DNA of 11,888 nucleotides from Phycisphaeraceae bacterium. GTDB lineage: Bacteria > Planctomycetota > Phycisphaerae > Phycisphaerales > UBA1924. The notes under the pieces were generated by a model that was given only the letters and a program-made list of their open reading frames with translations, was not told the origin of the DNA and ran no database searches. Below are positions 1 through 6,095 of the stretch, one piece after another (the stretch's first letter is position 1; each line of letters begins with the position of its first letter). The stretch lies in the NCBI GenBank assembly GCA_009827215.1, contig WUAJ01000051.1:1-11888 (forward strand), in the 5' to 3' direction. The position numbers and the translations under genes were made by a program.

Positions 1-146
1 TAACGTACTCCTCGTCTGTTCTTCAGTTGTCAGTGACTGTTGTCAATAACCGTCCTCGTACTCCTGTTTTCTCTGTATTTACAGCTTCAGATGCAGCATG
101 ACACAGATTCGACCAAAAGCGACGAATCGGCATGCTGATCGCTTGA

Positions 147-202
147 GTTATCGTGACGCGGCACATCCAGAGCGTGCAGGTTCCCCAGATTCACACGATA
201 AC
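147..202. repeat. Nine-base inverted repeat with nested stem
   Basis: GTTATCGTG at 147-155 is perfectly complementary to CACGATAAC at 194-202. Inside the loop, GCAC (161-164) can pair with GTGC (174-177). The element lies in non-coding DNA before the decayed dockerin copy. Bases 1-146 show no credible gene, only a short direct repeat (CGTACTCCT near the start and again near 57). The role is unknown; it could be a terminator-like hairpin for a gene left of the window, but no T-tract follows. Confidence 0.4.
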
Positions 203-226
203 CTGTATAACTCGCTTGTTCATGCG

Positions 227-258
227 CTACTCATCATCATGGGAGACTGACCGGTGTG
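227..258 (+). repeat. CTACTCATCATCATG intergenic repeat, copy 1
   Basis: This 32-base unit begins CTACTCATCATCATG and ends GACCGGTGTG. The copy at 3516-3547 differs at only two or three positions, and a shorter copy lies at 2744-2768. All three are in the same orientation and outside genes. This copy sits just before the decayed dockerin remnant. Confidence 0.7.
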
Positions 259-293
259 CTCATCCAGCGGATGATGTTCCATCCAAGCGACAA

Positions 294-413
294 CATCGCG
301 GACTTCTTGTACGACGGCAACTTCAACTTCTTCGATGTCTCCGAGTACTCGCGCAGTTCTCGGCGGGATGCCACTGAGGATTCGTTGTGCCTGCTCAACT
401 ATTGGTTGTTTGC
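294..413 (+). pseudogene. Decayed copy of a GC-type dockerin tail
   Basis: The stretch is nearly identical in DNA to the end of the propeller gene (about 1830-1945). The match covers the second dockerin half (IADF…DGNFNFFDVSE) and runs past the stop into the 3' flank (CTGCTCAACT.TTGGTTGTTTG). Relative to the intact gene, one base is missing at about 345 (GAGTACTCG against GAGTTCCTCG). This shifts the frame so that the ending FSAGC is only read in another frame. The intact ending TGTCCGTAA has become TGCCACTGA. Nothing recognisable of the first dockerin half or of a secreted domain precedes it. It looks like the leftover 3' end of a deleted or recombined dockerin gene. A real but very short gene is unlikely. 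Confidence 0.7.
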
Positions 414-433
414 GTCTGAATGTGATTAGATCG

Positions 434-475
434 CATACATGCGCCACGCATCCGTTGTGGTCGCAACTGCGTATG
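434..475 (+). promoter_or_regulatory. Possible three-way-junction RNA element upstream of the propeller gene
   Basis: Three perfect five-base helices nest here. CATAC (434-438) pairs with GTATG (471-475) and encloses ATGCG/CGCAT (439-443/447-451) and GTTGT/GCAAC (454-458/463-467, one G-U). It lies 66 bases before the propeller ATG and could be part of its leader. The helices are short and may be chance. No convincing -35/-10 pair was found in 414-541. Confidence 0.3.
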
Positions 476-541
476 GTGTAAGAAGTAGGAAAGTTTCATA
501 AATATCGTGACCGCACCTTCGATCCGAAAGCACACCAGATC

Positions 542-1912
542 ATGACCACCTCTCGCACGCACTTGTTCACGCTCGCTGCACATTTTGGCGCATTGCTTGT
601 TGCGCTGCCTGCTATGGGACAGACGATCATCAATGAGGAGTTCAAGTTCACCCCCGATGAAACGGAGTTGTGGGATGGGTTTGGGGAATCGGTCTTGCTG
701 AGCGGAGACATCGCGATTGTCGGTGTTCCTGCTGACGACTTCAATGGTCCTCAATCCGGCGCGGTCTATATGTTCGACATTAACTCTGGTCAGCAGCTGG
801 GTAAGCTTGCGCCGGATGACCCTTCGAGTGAGGACCTGTTCGGTTCGTCGGTCGCGATCAGCGGCAACACGCTTGTGGTTGGCGCTGGAGGGACCGATGA
901 CTTCGGCAATAACTCAGGGAGCGCGTACATCTTCGACCTTTCAACTGGTCAACAACTGCACAAGCTCGTCGCTGATGATGCAGAGGCTGATCGCTACTTC
1001 GGACTCCAGGTCGAGATCGACGGCGACACCGTCCTCGTCGGATCGGTTGGAGACGATGATAATGGTGGTCCCAATCCTGGGGCGGCGTATGTCTTCGATG
1101 CAACAACAGGCACTCAACTCCACAAACTCGTCGCGAACGATGTCGTTCCCACAGACTCGTTCGGGCATCGCATCGCACTCGACGGCACGATCGCGGTGGT
1201 TTGTGCATACCTGAGCGATGACAACGGCAGTAACTCTGGTTCGGCGTACCTGTTCGACACCACCACTGGTGAGCAGATCGCAAAGCTGCTTCCCAACGAC
1301 GGAGCGAGCGGTTACTTCTTTGGTCGTTCAGTCGCGATCGAAGGTAACACCATCGCGATCGGAGCGATCGGTGATCTGAGTGTTCCCTCGTCGGGTTCGG
1401 TGTACCTGTTTGACTCCAACACTCAACAGCAGGTTGGAAAGCTGTTCTCCGATGTGTTCGCAGTCGATCTTTGGTTTGGTTATTCGCTCGCGATCAGCGG
1501 GAACACCATAGCGATCGGAGCGATCGGTGACAACACGAATGGGCCGTTTACAGGATCGGTGTTCCTGTATGACCTCACGACGGGGCTGCAAACACACAAA
1601 CTGATCGCGAGCGATGGCGTTGCATGGGAGGAGTTCGGTCACTCAGTCGCAATCAACGATCAGACCATCCTCGTGGGGACACCTGACGACAGCGACAATG
1701 GGCCGAGGAGTGGATCGGTCTATGTGTTCTCATTGGGAAGCTCATGCGCTCCGGATCTGACTGGAGAGGGTGACCTGAACTTCCTCGATGTCTCCGCGTT
1801 TCTCAGTGCATTCGGGATGCAGGACCCCATCGCGGACTTCGCGAGCGACGGCAACTTCAACTTCTTCGATGTCTCCGAGTTCCTCGCGCAGTTCTCGGCG
1901 GGATGTCCGTAA
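542..1912 (+). CDS. Secreted seven-bladed FG-GAP-like propeller protein with GC-type dockerin
   Basis: Predicted exported protein of 456 aa. Residues 1-27 look like a Sec signal peptide: a short basic start, a hydrophobic core LFTLAAHFGALLVALPA, then AMG-Q. Residues 47 to about 400 contain seven repeats of about 53 aa. Each starts FGxSVAI.GNT, passes an acidic turn such as DDDNGG or SDDNGS followed by SGSAYLFD, and ends TG.Q..KL. This matches an integrin-alpha/FG-GAP-type calcium-binding beta-propeller with seven blades. Residues 402-456 are a full two-half GC-type dockerin: CAPDLTGEGDLNFLDVSAFL, a linker, then DGNFNFFDVSEFL ending FSAGCP. Such tails are thought to mediate cell-surface or extracellular anchoring in Phycisphaerae; the partner is not visible here. 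The ATG at 542 is chosen because it starts the signal peptide; its ribosome site is weak. The ligand is unknown. Confidence 0.88.
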   Translation: MTTSRTHLFTLAAHFGALLVALPAMGQTIINEEFKFTPDETELWDGFGESVLLSGDIAIVGVPADDFNGPQSGAVYMFDINSGQQLGKLAPDDPSSEDLFGSSVAISGNTLVVGAGGTDDFGNNSGSAYIFDLSTGQQLHKLVADDAEADRYFGLQVEIDGDTVLVGSVGDDDNGGPNPGAAYVFDATTGTQLHKLVANDVVPTDSFGHRIALDGTIAVVCAYLSDDNGSNSGSAYLFDTTTGEQIAKLLPNDGASGYFFGRSVAIEGNTIAIGAIGDLSVPSSGSVYLFDSNTQQQVGKLFSDVFAVDLWFGYSLAISGNTIAIGAIGDNTNGPFTGSVFLYDLTTGLQTHKLIASDGVAWEEFGHSVAINDQTILVGTPDDSDNGPRSGSVYVFSLGSSCAPDLTGEGDLNFLDVSAFLSAFGMQDPIADFASDGNFNFFDVSEFLAQFSAGCP

Positions 1913-2058
1913 GGACTCGTCTTGTCTGCTCAACTCTTGGTTGTTTGCATCCCTCCGCAATGGTGGGCTGGGGGAGATCTGCGTAATTACCCTTGGAGTT
2001 CTGCGAGAGTATCGCTATATTGGGATTTTCTGTTTGTCACTCTAAGGGAGATCTCGCC

Positions 2059-2727
2059 ATGCTGATTCGTTCAACTGTTCTCGCGGCTGTTGCCGTACTT
2101 GGTTTTGCTGCTTCTGTTGTTTCTGCGCAGAACTACATCCGGGTGGATGTGGTTGGTGTCGTTACCGCCGGTGATTCTTTCACGGCGAACATCGATTTCA
2201 GTGTTGTCTTGGATACGACGGCCGGTCCTACAGACAGCTCAGAAGGCACTATCTCCTTCGATGTGCTCAATGCACGCGCGGTTGATCCCGCAACACACAC
2301 GAGCGACTCACCGATGTACCTGAGCGAACCGCCCGCGCCGATTCCCGTCACAGGGACTTTCAGGTACATCATTTTCACCGATGAGTATAACATCCAGCTC
2401 AACACGCCCAGCGGGTCCATTTTACTCGGCGTGACCCCCCCTCGCGGCGAGTTCAGCCTCTCGATGACCTCGCTCCCCGATGACCCCGCGGATTACCTGG
2501 TCGATTCAACGGACAGCGGTGCGACGGTCGGCTTAATCGGCCCCTCTGGGGACACCAGATGGAATCCGGGTTTTCCTACTGGTGACGATGGCGGGTTCCG
2601 CGTGATTGTTCGGAGTGTCGATGATCCGAGTCTTGATGAATGCGAAGCCGACTTCACCGGCGACGGGAACCTCAACTTTCTCGATGTCTCCGCGTTCCTC
2701 ACACTGTTCTCGGCGGGATGTCCGTAA
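2059..2727 (+). CDS. Secreted protein with single-half GC-type dockerin
   Basis: Predicted 222-aa exported protein. The ATG at 2059 is preferred over an upstream TTG at 1993 because AAGGGAG (2044-2050) lies eight bases before it and it begins a typical signal peptide (MLIRSTVLAAVAVLGFAASV, cleavage probably VSA-QN). The middle (about 24-190) is rich in beta-strand-like sequence, Thr, Ser, Asp and Pro, and I recognise no family. The last 28 residues (CEADFTGDGNLNFLDVSAFL…FSAGCP) are a GC-type dockerin in which the front of the first half is joined directly to the end of the second. The usual two-half form is seen in the gene just upstream. DNA similarity to that gene continues over the stop codon. 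It is probably a surface or extracellular protein expressed separately from its neighbour, given its own strong ribosome site. Confidence 0.85.
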   Translation: MLIRSTVLAAVAVLGFAASVVSAQNYIRVDVVGVVTAGDSFTANIDFSVVLDTTAGPTDSSEGTISFDVLNARAVDPATHTSDSPMYLSEPPAPIPVTGTFRYIIFTDEYNIQLNTPSGSILLGVTPPRGEFSLSMTSLPDDPADYLVDSTDSGATVGLIGPSGDTRWNPGFPTGDDGGFRVIVRSVDDPSLDECEADFTGDGNLNFLDVSAFLTLFSAGCP

Positions 2728-2743
2728 GGATTCGTCCCGAGTA

Positions 2744-2768
2744 CTACTCATCATCATGGGAAACTGAC
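2744..2768 (+). repeat. CTACTCATCATCATG intergenic repeat, copy 2 (shortened)
   Basis: CTACTCATCATCATGGGAAA then CTGAC matches the first 25 bases of the copies at 227 and 3516. The similarity is lost where the others read CGGTGTG. It starts 17 bases after the stop codon of the half-dockerin protein. Confidence 0.65.
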
Positions 2769-2836
2769 AATATGCAATATCAAGTGCTCAATTGGGGTAG
2801 TGGAATCACTGATTGATGAGAACATTATGTATGCAA

Positions 2837-3262
2837 CTAGACGCATTGCTTTGATTGCATTTTCTGTTGATACGCTGGTTCCTGTGGAGCAGCGCGGAAT
2901 TTGAGCGATGACTCTTGCTTCATCGAAGTTCGTTGATCAACCTGATCGACCCGTTCATTCAATGACACAAGGAGCTGCGTGAGCGCCTTCATCACAATCT
3001 CAGGCTGCGAGTTTCCGAGTACATAGCTGGGTATGTCGCGTGTCCGCATCGGTCCATTGCCTGTGAGCAGCCATTCCCCTGATATACCGAAGTTTCGCGC
3101 TACATTCGAAAGGAATGTAGCGCTTGGCGCATGTCCGTTCATGTAGCGACGGACAGTTTCGGGGTGCGTCTCTGTCAGCGATCCGATTTGGCGATACGAA
3201 GTATCTCCGATCGCGAGATTGAGTCGGTCATGCAGCGTATTTGATTGATGATTGTGTGCCAT
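2837..3262 (-). CDS. CI-like/XRE-family helix-turn-helix regulator
   Basis: Predicted DNA-binding protein of 141 aa from ATG 3262. An alternative in-frame ATG at 3313 would add 17 residues; neither has a good ribosome site, and 3262 fits the usual start of such proteins a few residues before LHDRLNLAIGD. The helix-turn-helix lies at about residues 22-58 (SYRQIGSLTETHPETVRRYM). It is followed by FGISGEWLLTGNGPM, a signature of the phage CI repressor N-terminal family. The peptidase-like C-terminal domain of classical CI is absent. Instead a short probable helix (about 85-115, LTQLLVSLNERVDQVDQR) could mediate dimerisation. It is probably a regulator acting on nearby DNA, but its target is unknown. 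The gene is visibly more AT-rich than the core genes to the right, consistent with an accessory origin. Confidence 0.75.
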   Translation of the reverse strand: MAHNHQSNTLHDRLNLAIGDTSYRQIGSLTETHPETVRRYMNGHAPSATFLSNVARNFGISGEWLLTGNGPMRTRDIPSYVLGNSQPEIVMKALTQLLVSLNERVDQVDQRTSMKQESSLKFRAAPQEPAYQQKMQSKQCV

Positions 3263-3394
3263 ATGACTATTTACGGATGCATATGTACTGCCACATGAAT
3301 TTCTGACCTCCATATCCGCAATCTAGATGTTTTTGGGTCGGATACCCCATAGATATGTGTTACTCTTCACCGATTCAGGTGGTGTAAACATGCT

Positions 3395-3414
3395 GTATTA
3401 TGTACGTATTACAT
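3395..3414. promoter_or_regulatory. Possible operator in the gap upstream of the regulator
   Basis: GTATTA occurs at 3395-3400 and again at 3406-3411, eleven bases apart (about one helical turn). The second copy overlaps an inverted repeat ATGTA (3400-3404)/TACAT (3410-3414). The site lies in the non-coding gap upstream of the CI-like gene, where an autoregulatory site is expected. No clear -35/-10 pair was found for that gene. The rest of 3314-3598 holds only repeats and a doubtful short reading frame. Confidence 0.3.
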
Positions 3415-3493
3415 GACGTGAACACAGAAACGCGGATGCGGATCGCATCGGCGCTGCGTATGTCGCAGGTAACTACACCCCCCAAAAGACCTA

Positions 3494-3516
3494 TTTTGTG
3501 CACTCAGATGTGCAGC
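3494..3516 (+). repeat. TGTGCGCACAGA-type element, copy 1 (variant)
   Basis: TTTTGTGCACTCAGATGTGC followed by AGC matches the copy at 3912-3934 at all but three positions. The central palindrome TGTGCGCACA is broken here (TGTGCACTCA). It directly abuts the CTACTCATCATCATG repeat that starts at 3516. Confidence 0.55.
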
Positions 3517-3547
3517 TACTCATCATCATGAGAGAGTGACCGGTGTG
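3516..3547 (+). repeat. CTACTCATCATCATG intergenic repeat, copy 3
   Basis: A full 32-base copy, CTACTCATCATCATGAGAGA then GTGACCGGTGTG, nearly identical to 227-258 and in the same orientation. It lies just downstream of the small membrane-protein gene, which reads toward it. Confidence 0.7.
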
Positions 3548-3598
3548 GATCGCGTACTCCGGACTGAATAGGAAGGACCATCGTACTGACGGATCCCA

Positions 3599-3808
3599 TC
3601 AGGTTCCCAAAAAGTACCACACAACGAACGCCGCGATCGCGACTCCGAGTATCGCGGGGAGGATGCGGAGGACGATGTAGAACTTCCACATCGTGGTCCC
3701 TCGTTTGAGAACGCCTTTGAGTTCCATCACACGCGCGACGCCGTTGGCGACGATCAAGAGGAACATCAATCCGAAAACAATGAACATGACACTTCTGCTG
3801 ATTTCCAT
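3599..3808 (-). CDS. Small two-helix membrane protein of unknown function
   Basis: Predicted 69-aa protein from ATG 3808 (MEISRSVMFIVFGLMFLLIV…). A TTG at 3853 would add 15 residues that look unlike coding sequence (…VPCAFFCYTLR), so I do not use it. Two hydrophobic segments, about residues 5-27 and 45-67, flank a basic loop (KGVLKRGTTMWK). This predicts an inner-membrane hairpin protein with both ends on the same side. No ribosome site is evident. A later start at the internal MFIVFG is possible but would shorten the first helix. I recognise no family. It has the same strand as the PEP-CTERM gene upstream but is separated by 128 bases containing a TGTGCGCACAGA element, so it may have its own promoter. 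Confidence 0.6.
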   Translation of the reverse strand: MEISRSVMFIVFGLMFLLIVANGVARVMELKGVLKRGTTMWKFYIVLRILPAILGVAIAAFVVWYFLGT

Positions 3809-3911
3809 GCGGAGAGTGTAGCAGAAAAATGCGCACGGCACTTCGATAGACAACTTGGTTATAAATACAGGTTCTGTCCCACTCGGTATGCGCGCCGTCG
3901 GGATACGCGGG

Positions 3912-3934
3912 TTTTGTGCGCACAGATGTGCAGC
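3912..3934 (+). repeat. TGTGCGCACAGA-type element, copy 2
   Basis: TTTTGTGCGCACAGATGTGC then AGC. The core TGTGCGCACA is a perfect ten-base palindrome. It lies between the small membrane-protein gene and the end of the PEP-CTERM gene and is preceded by GGATACGCGGG. Confidence 0.6.
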
Positions 3935-3936
3935 GC

Positions 3937-4557
3937 TCAGCGGCGACGGCGGGATGTGGTGTATCCAATGATCGCGAGCATGGAGAGAGATGATGGGGCG
4001 GGGATGGTGTTCTCGCGGACGAGCCAGTGTCCTGTGTCGGTGAACTGTTCTGAAAGTGGACGAGATTGATGTGAGAACACAGCGCCGTAGTTTTCGAGTT
4101 GTTCAAAGACAATGACAGCGAATGTAGACTGCTCGCCGTTGTCGAGTGTTTCTTGTGTGAATCCCATGCTGCCGTAGCCGATATCAGCAAACCTGTAATC
4201 CCAGTTTGCTCCGATGAGCTCAACGAACTCTTGATGCACCAGATTCGGGGTCGAGTAGTATTCGCCGGGATTGAAGTCGACTTGGATCCCTGCGTTGTTC
4301 ACGAGTGTGTTGACCTCGAAGTAGGTCGCGTGCCTCCAGCCTTCGAAGGCGCCTCCGCTTCCGAGCATCGGGAGGATCTGGTCATATGACATGTTTGTGG
4401 TCAGTGTGAGATCGAGGAACTCAAGTCCTTGAGCGGAGTCCACTGTTCCCGCGTTCTGACCGAACTCGTTGTCGATCGCGAAGATGTCCGCTTGTGCGCA
4501 TGAGATCACACACACAAAGCTCATCGCGATCGCGCTCACAACACATCTTATCGACAT
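3937..4557 (-). CDS. PEP-CTERM secreted protein
   Basis: Predicted 206-aa exported protein. The ATG at 4557 is preceded by a purine-rich site (AGAGAGGA, about nine bases upstream). Residues 1-23 form a signal peptide (CVVSAIAMSFVCVISCAQA-D). Residues about 44-92 (GLEFLDLTLTTNMSYDQI, GGAFEGWRHATYFEV, NNAGI) match a domain seen repeatedly in PEP-CTERM proteins: W/FLDLT, a tyrosine-containing turn, then a G.R.AT..EV motif. The tail at 185-206 is a PEP-CTERM signal: a P-A-P motif in place of P-E-P, a hydrophobic stretch LSMLAIIGY, and a final RRRR. Exosortase would cut there during export, with possible attachment at the surface. No exosortase gene is in the window. The substrate or binding partner is unknown. 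Confidence 0.85.
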   Translation of the reverse strand: MSIRCVVSAIAMSFVCVISCAQADIFAIDNEFGQNAGTVDSAQGLEFLDLTLTTNMSYDQILPMLGSGGAFEGWRHATYFEVNTLVNNAGIQVDFNPGEYYSTPNLVHQEFVELIGANWDYRFADIGYGSMGFTQETLDNGEQSTFAVIVFEQLENYGAVFSHQSRPLSEQFTDTGHWLVRENTIPAPSSLSMLAIIGYTTSRRRR

Positions 4558-4631
4558 ATGCAGAATCCTCTCTCTATCTCAATGCAGACTTTACCAGACA
4601 TCGAGATCTACCACAAGACCAAATATCCGCG

Positions 4632-4653
4632 TATGTGCGCACAGAATTGCAGC
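4632..4653 (+). repeat. TGTGCGCACAGA-type element, copy 3
   Basis: TATGTGCGCACAGAATTGCA then GC. It keeps the ten-base palindrome and the following AGA..TGCAGC. It lies upstream of the PEP-CTERM gene, within its probable promoter region on the complement strand. Confidence 0.55.
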
Positions 4654-4675
4654 GGTTTGCTCGCGCGAATCCGAA

Positions 4676-4703
4676 TTACCAAATTTAATTTCATACCTAT
4701 ATA
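4676..4703 (+). promoter_or_regulatory. Weak candidate promoter for the AAA ATPase gene
   Basis: TTACCA (4676-4681) and TATATA (4698-4703) are 16 bases apart, each matching four of six consensus positions. The -10 sits inside a palindrome CCTATATAGG (4696-4705) in a locally AT-rich patch. Use of this promoter would give a leader of about 130 bases containing the fourth TGTGCGCACAGA element and the hairpin at 4789. Confidence 0.3.
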
Positions 4704-4748
4704 GGCGACCACCCCCACCGCTGCTGTTTTGGGCTCCGTGTGACCGGG

Positions 4749-4770
4749 TTTGTGCGCACAGATTTGTCCG
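4749..4770 (+). repeat. TGTGCGCACAGA-type element, copy 4
   Basis: TTTGTGCGCACAGATTTGTC then CG keeps the palindrome and CAGAT but diverges afterwards. It lies 72 bases upstream of the ATPase ATG. All four copies run in the same direction within 1.3 kb. Confidence 0.55.
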
Positions 4771-4788
4771 TTGGGTCTATCTGGTAGA

Positions 4789-4808
4789 GCGCGTCATTGG
4801 GGACGCGC
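4789..4808 (+). promoter_or_regulatory. GC-rich hairpin in the ATPase leader
   Basis: GCGCGTC (4789-4795) and GACGCGC (4802-4808) form a perfect seven-base stem with loop ATTGGG, ending 20 bases before the AGAAGGAGA ribosome site. It could influence translation or mRNA stability. There is no T-tract, so it is not an obvious terminator. Confidence 0.4.
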
Positions 4809-4841
4809 GCGAGCGTGTTGAACTGCCAGAAGGAGACTCAC

Positions 4842-6032
4842 ATGAGCAGACAAGAACCATTCCAAGAAATCACCGACACCAACCAGACCGACGATCGCAG
4901 CGCTGTCATCAAGCCGATGAACCGGTACAAGACCACGCCGATCCGTTGGCTTGAGGAGGGACGCATCGCGCTGGGGAAGCTCACGCTCATCGCGGGAGAT
5001 CCAGGGCTCGGGAAGTCCTTCATCACCCTCGACATGGCGGCGCGCGTCTCGCGTGGAGAACTCCCACGCTATGTCCCCAGCGGGATGACCTGCATGGATC
5101 AACCCGATGAGCGAGCGGCTGAGTCGCACGCGGATCCGGTCAACAACGCGAAGCCTTACGCGGGTCGGTTGGTCGATTGCGGGCAGGTCGTGCTGCTCAA
5201 CGCGGAGGACGACGCGGGCGACACGATCAAGCCTCGGCTCGAAGCGATGGACGCGGACCTGACGCGCATCCATCTGTTCGAGGGGGTTGTGCAGCCGATG
5301 GGTCGGTGCGTGAATCTCACACAGCTCGATACCGATATCCGCTTGTTCGCGCAGACGCTCAAGAAGATCGAGAACCTCAAGCTCATCATCATCGATCCCA
5401 TCAGCGCGTACATGGGCAAGACCGATTCGCACAACAACGCCGATGTCCGATCGGTGCTCGCGCAGCTCGCGCGTCTCGCGCAGTGGACCGGCGCGGCGGT
5501 CGTGTGCGTCACCCACCTGAACAAGGACGCGGGGGGCAAGCGTGCGATCTATCGCGCGATGGGGTCGCTTGCGTTTACGGCGGCGGCGCGAGCCGTGCAT
5601 CTGGTGAGCAAGCATCCCGACGATGCGAGCAAGCGTGTGGTCGCTCCGGTGAAGAATAATTTGAGCGAGGAGTCGTCGCCTCGCGTGTACCGGATCGATG
5701 AGGGGAGAGTGGTGTGGCTCGATGAAGACATCGAATGGGACGCGGACTCGATCGAGCAGGCGTTCGAGGGGTCGAGGTCCACGCCGAGCGCGATGGAGGA
5801 GGCGAAGCGGTTCTTAGAGGAGGCGCTGGTAGAGGGGGCACGCAAGAGCAAAGAAGTCCTCGAAGAAGCGGAATCACAAGGGATCACGGCTTCAACGCTC
5901 CAACGAGCACGACAAGCACTCGGAGCACGCTCGTTCCGAGACAACGGGATCTGGCATTGGGTCTTCGACAGCTTCGACAAAGAGGCCCCGCTGGGAGCGG
6001 TGCGGGTGATCCCGGAGTCAGAACGAGTATGA
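4842..6032 (+). CDS. RepA/AAA_25-type P-loop ATPase
   Basis: Predicted 396-aa cytoplasmic ATPase of the RecA-fold group that includes the plasmid helicase RepA and phage/plasmid AAA_25 proteins. The ATG at 4842 follows AGAAGGAGA at good spacing; an upstream in-frame start at 4797 has no such site. Walker A is GDPGLGKS at residues 52-59. VLLNAEDD at about 117-124 holds the conserved acidic motif after the P-loop. Walker B is LIIID at 181-185. VCVTHLNK at 221-228 is the sensor-like motif, and GSLAFTAAARAVHLV at 241-255 is the usual following motif. Residues about 315-375 look like a small winged-helix domain (SKEVLEEAESQGITASTLQR, W.WV). Relatives usually sit beside a primase, excisionase or integrase; none is here, so it may be the remnant of a mobile element's replication module. 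The next gene starts 63 bases later behind a hairpin. Confidence 0.85.
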   Translation: MSRQEPFQEITDTNQTDDRSAVIKPMNRYKTTPIRWLEEGRIALGKLTLIAGDPGLGKSFITLDMAARVSRGELPRYVPSGMTCMDQPDERAAESHADPVNNAKPYAGRLVDCGQVVLLNAEDDAGDTIKPRLEAMDADLTRIHLFEGVVQPMGRCVNLTQLDTDIRLFAQTLKKIENLKLIIIDPISAYMGKTDSHNNADVRSVLAQLARLAQWTGAAVVCVTHLNKDAGGKRAIYRAMGSLAFTAAARAVHLVSKHPDDASKRVVAPVKNNLSEESSPRVYRIDEGRVVWLDEDIEWDADSIEQAFEGSRSTPSAMEEAKRFLEEALVEGARKSKEVLEEAESQGITASTLQRARQALGARSFRDNGIWHWVFDSFDKEAPLGAVRVIPESERV

Positions 6033-6041
6033 ACGCACCCT

Positions 6042-6078
6042 CTACTCATCAGACCCTTACTCGGGGTCTGATGAGTAG
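6042..6078. repeat. 37-base CTACTCATCAGACCC hairpin, copy 1
   Basis: CTACTCATCAGACCC (6042-6056) pairs perfectly over 15 bases with GGGTCTGATGAGTAG (6064-6078), with loop TTACTCG. It begins nine bases after the ATPase stop and ends five bases before the TATAAT box of the next gene. It could end transcription of the ATPase, but the T-tract of an intrinsic terminator is missing. A near-identical copy lies on the other side of the next gene. Confidence 0.85.
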
Positions 6079-6083
6079 CTTAC

Positions 6084-6089
6084 TATAAT
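6084..6089 (+). promoter_or_regulatory. Consensus -10 box suggesting a leaderless mRNA
   Basis: A perfect TATAAT ends six bases before the ATG at 6096. The usual start of transcription would therefore fall on or next to the A of that ATG. No Shine-Dalgarno sequence is present (AATAACGGC precedes the ATG), which fits leaderless translation. No good -35 hexamer is seen; that position is inside the hairpin. Confidence 0.5.
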
Positions 6090-6095
6090 AACGGC

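Noticed and set aside
153..377. A 74-codon open frame ending FSAGCH
   Set aside because: Only its last residues resemble a dockerin, in a frame joined by a deletion; the rest is non-coding in character. Reported instead as a decayed copy.
2788..2821. CTCAAT…ATTGATGAG with inner AGTG/CACT as a terminator of the CI-like gene
   Set aside because: The outer stem is imperfect and no T-run follows in the gene's direction.
3418..3531. A 36-codon frame starting with GTG (MNTETRMRIASALRMSQ…)
   Set aside because: No ribosome site, it runs through two intergenic repeats and ends inside one, and no family is recognisable.
4771..4808. tRNA-like stretch (CTGGTAGAGCGC followed by a hairpin) as a tRNA fragment or att site
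   Set aside because: The stem-loop spacing does not fit an anticodon arm, and no T-arm or acceptor stem follows. Treated as a simple hairpin.
4794..5615. A 273-codon complement-strand open frame opposite the ATPase
   Set aside because: It is antisense to the Walker A/B-bearing frame, very rich in Arg, His and Asp, with no recognisable domain.
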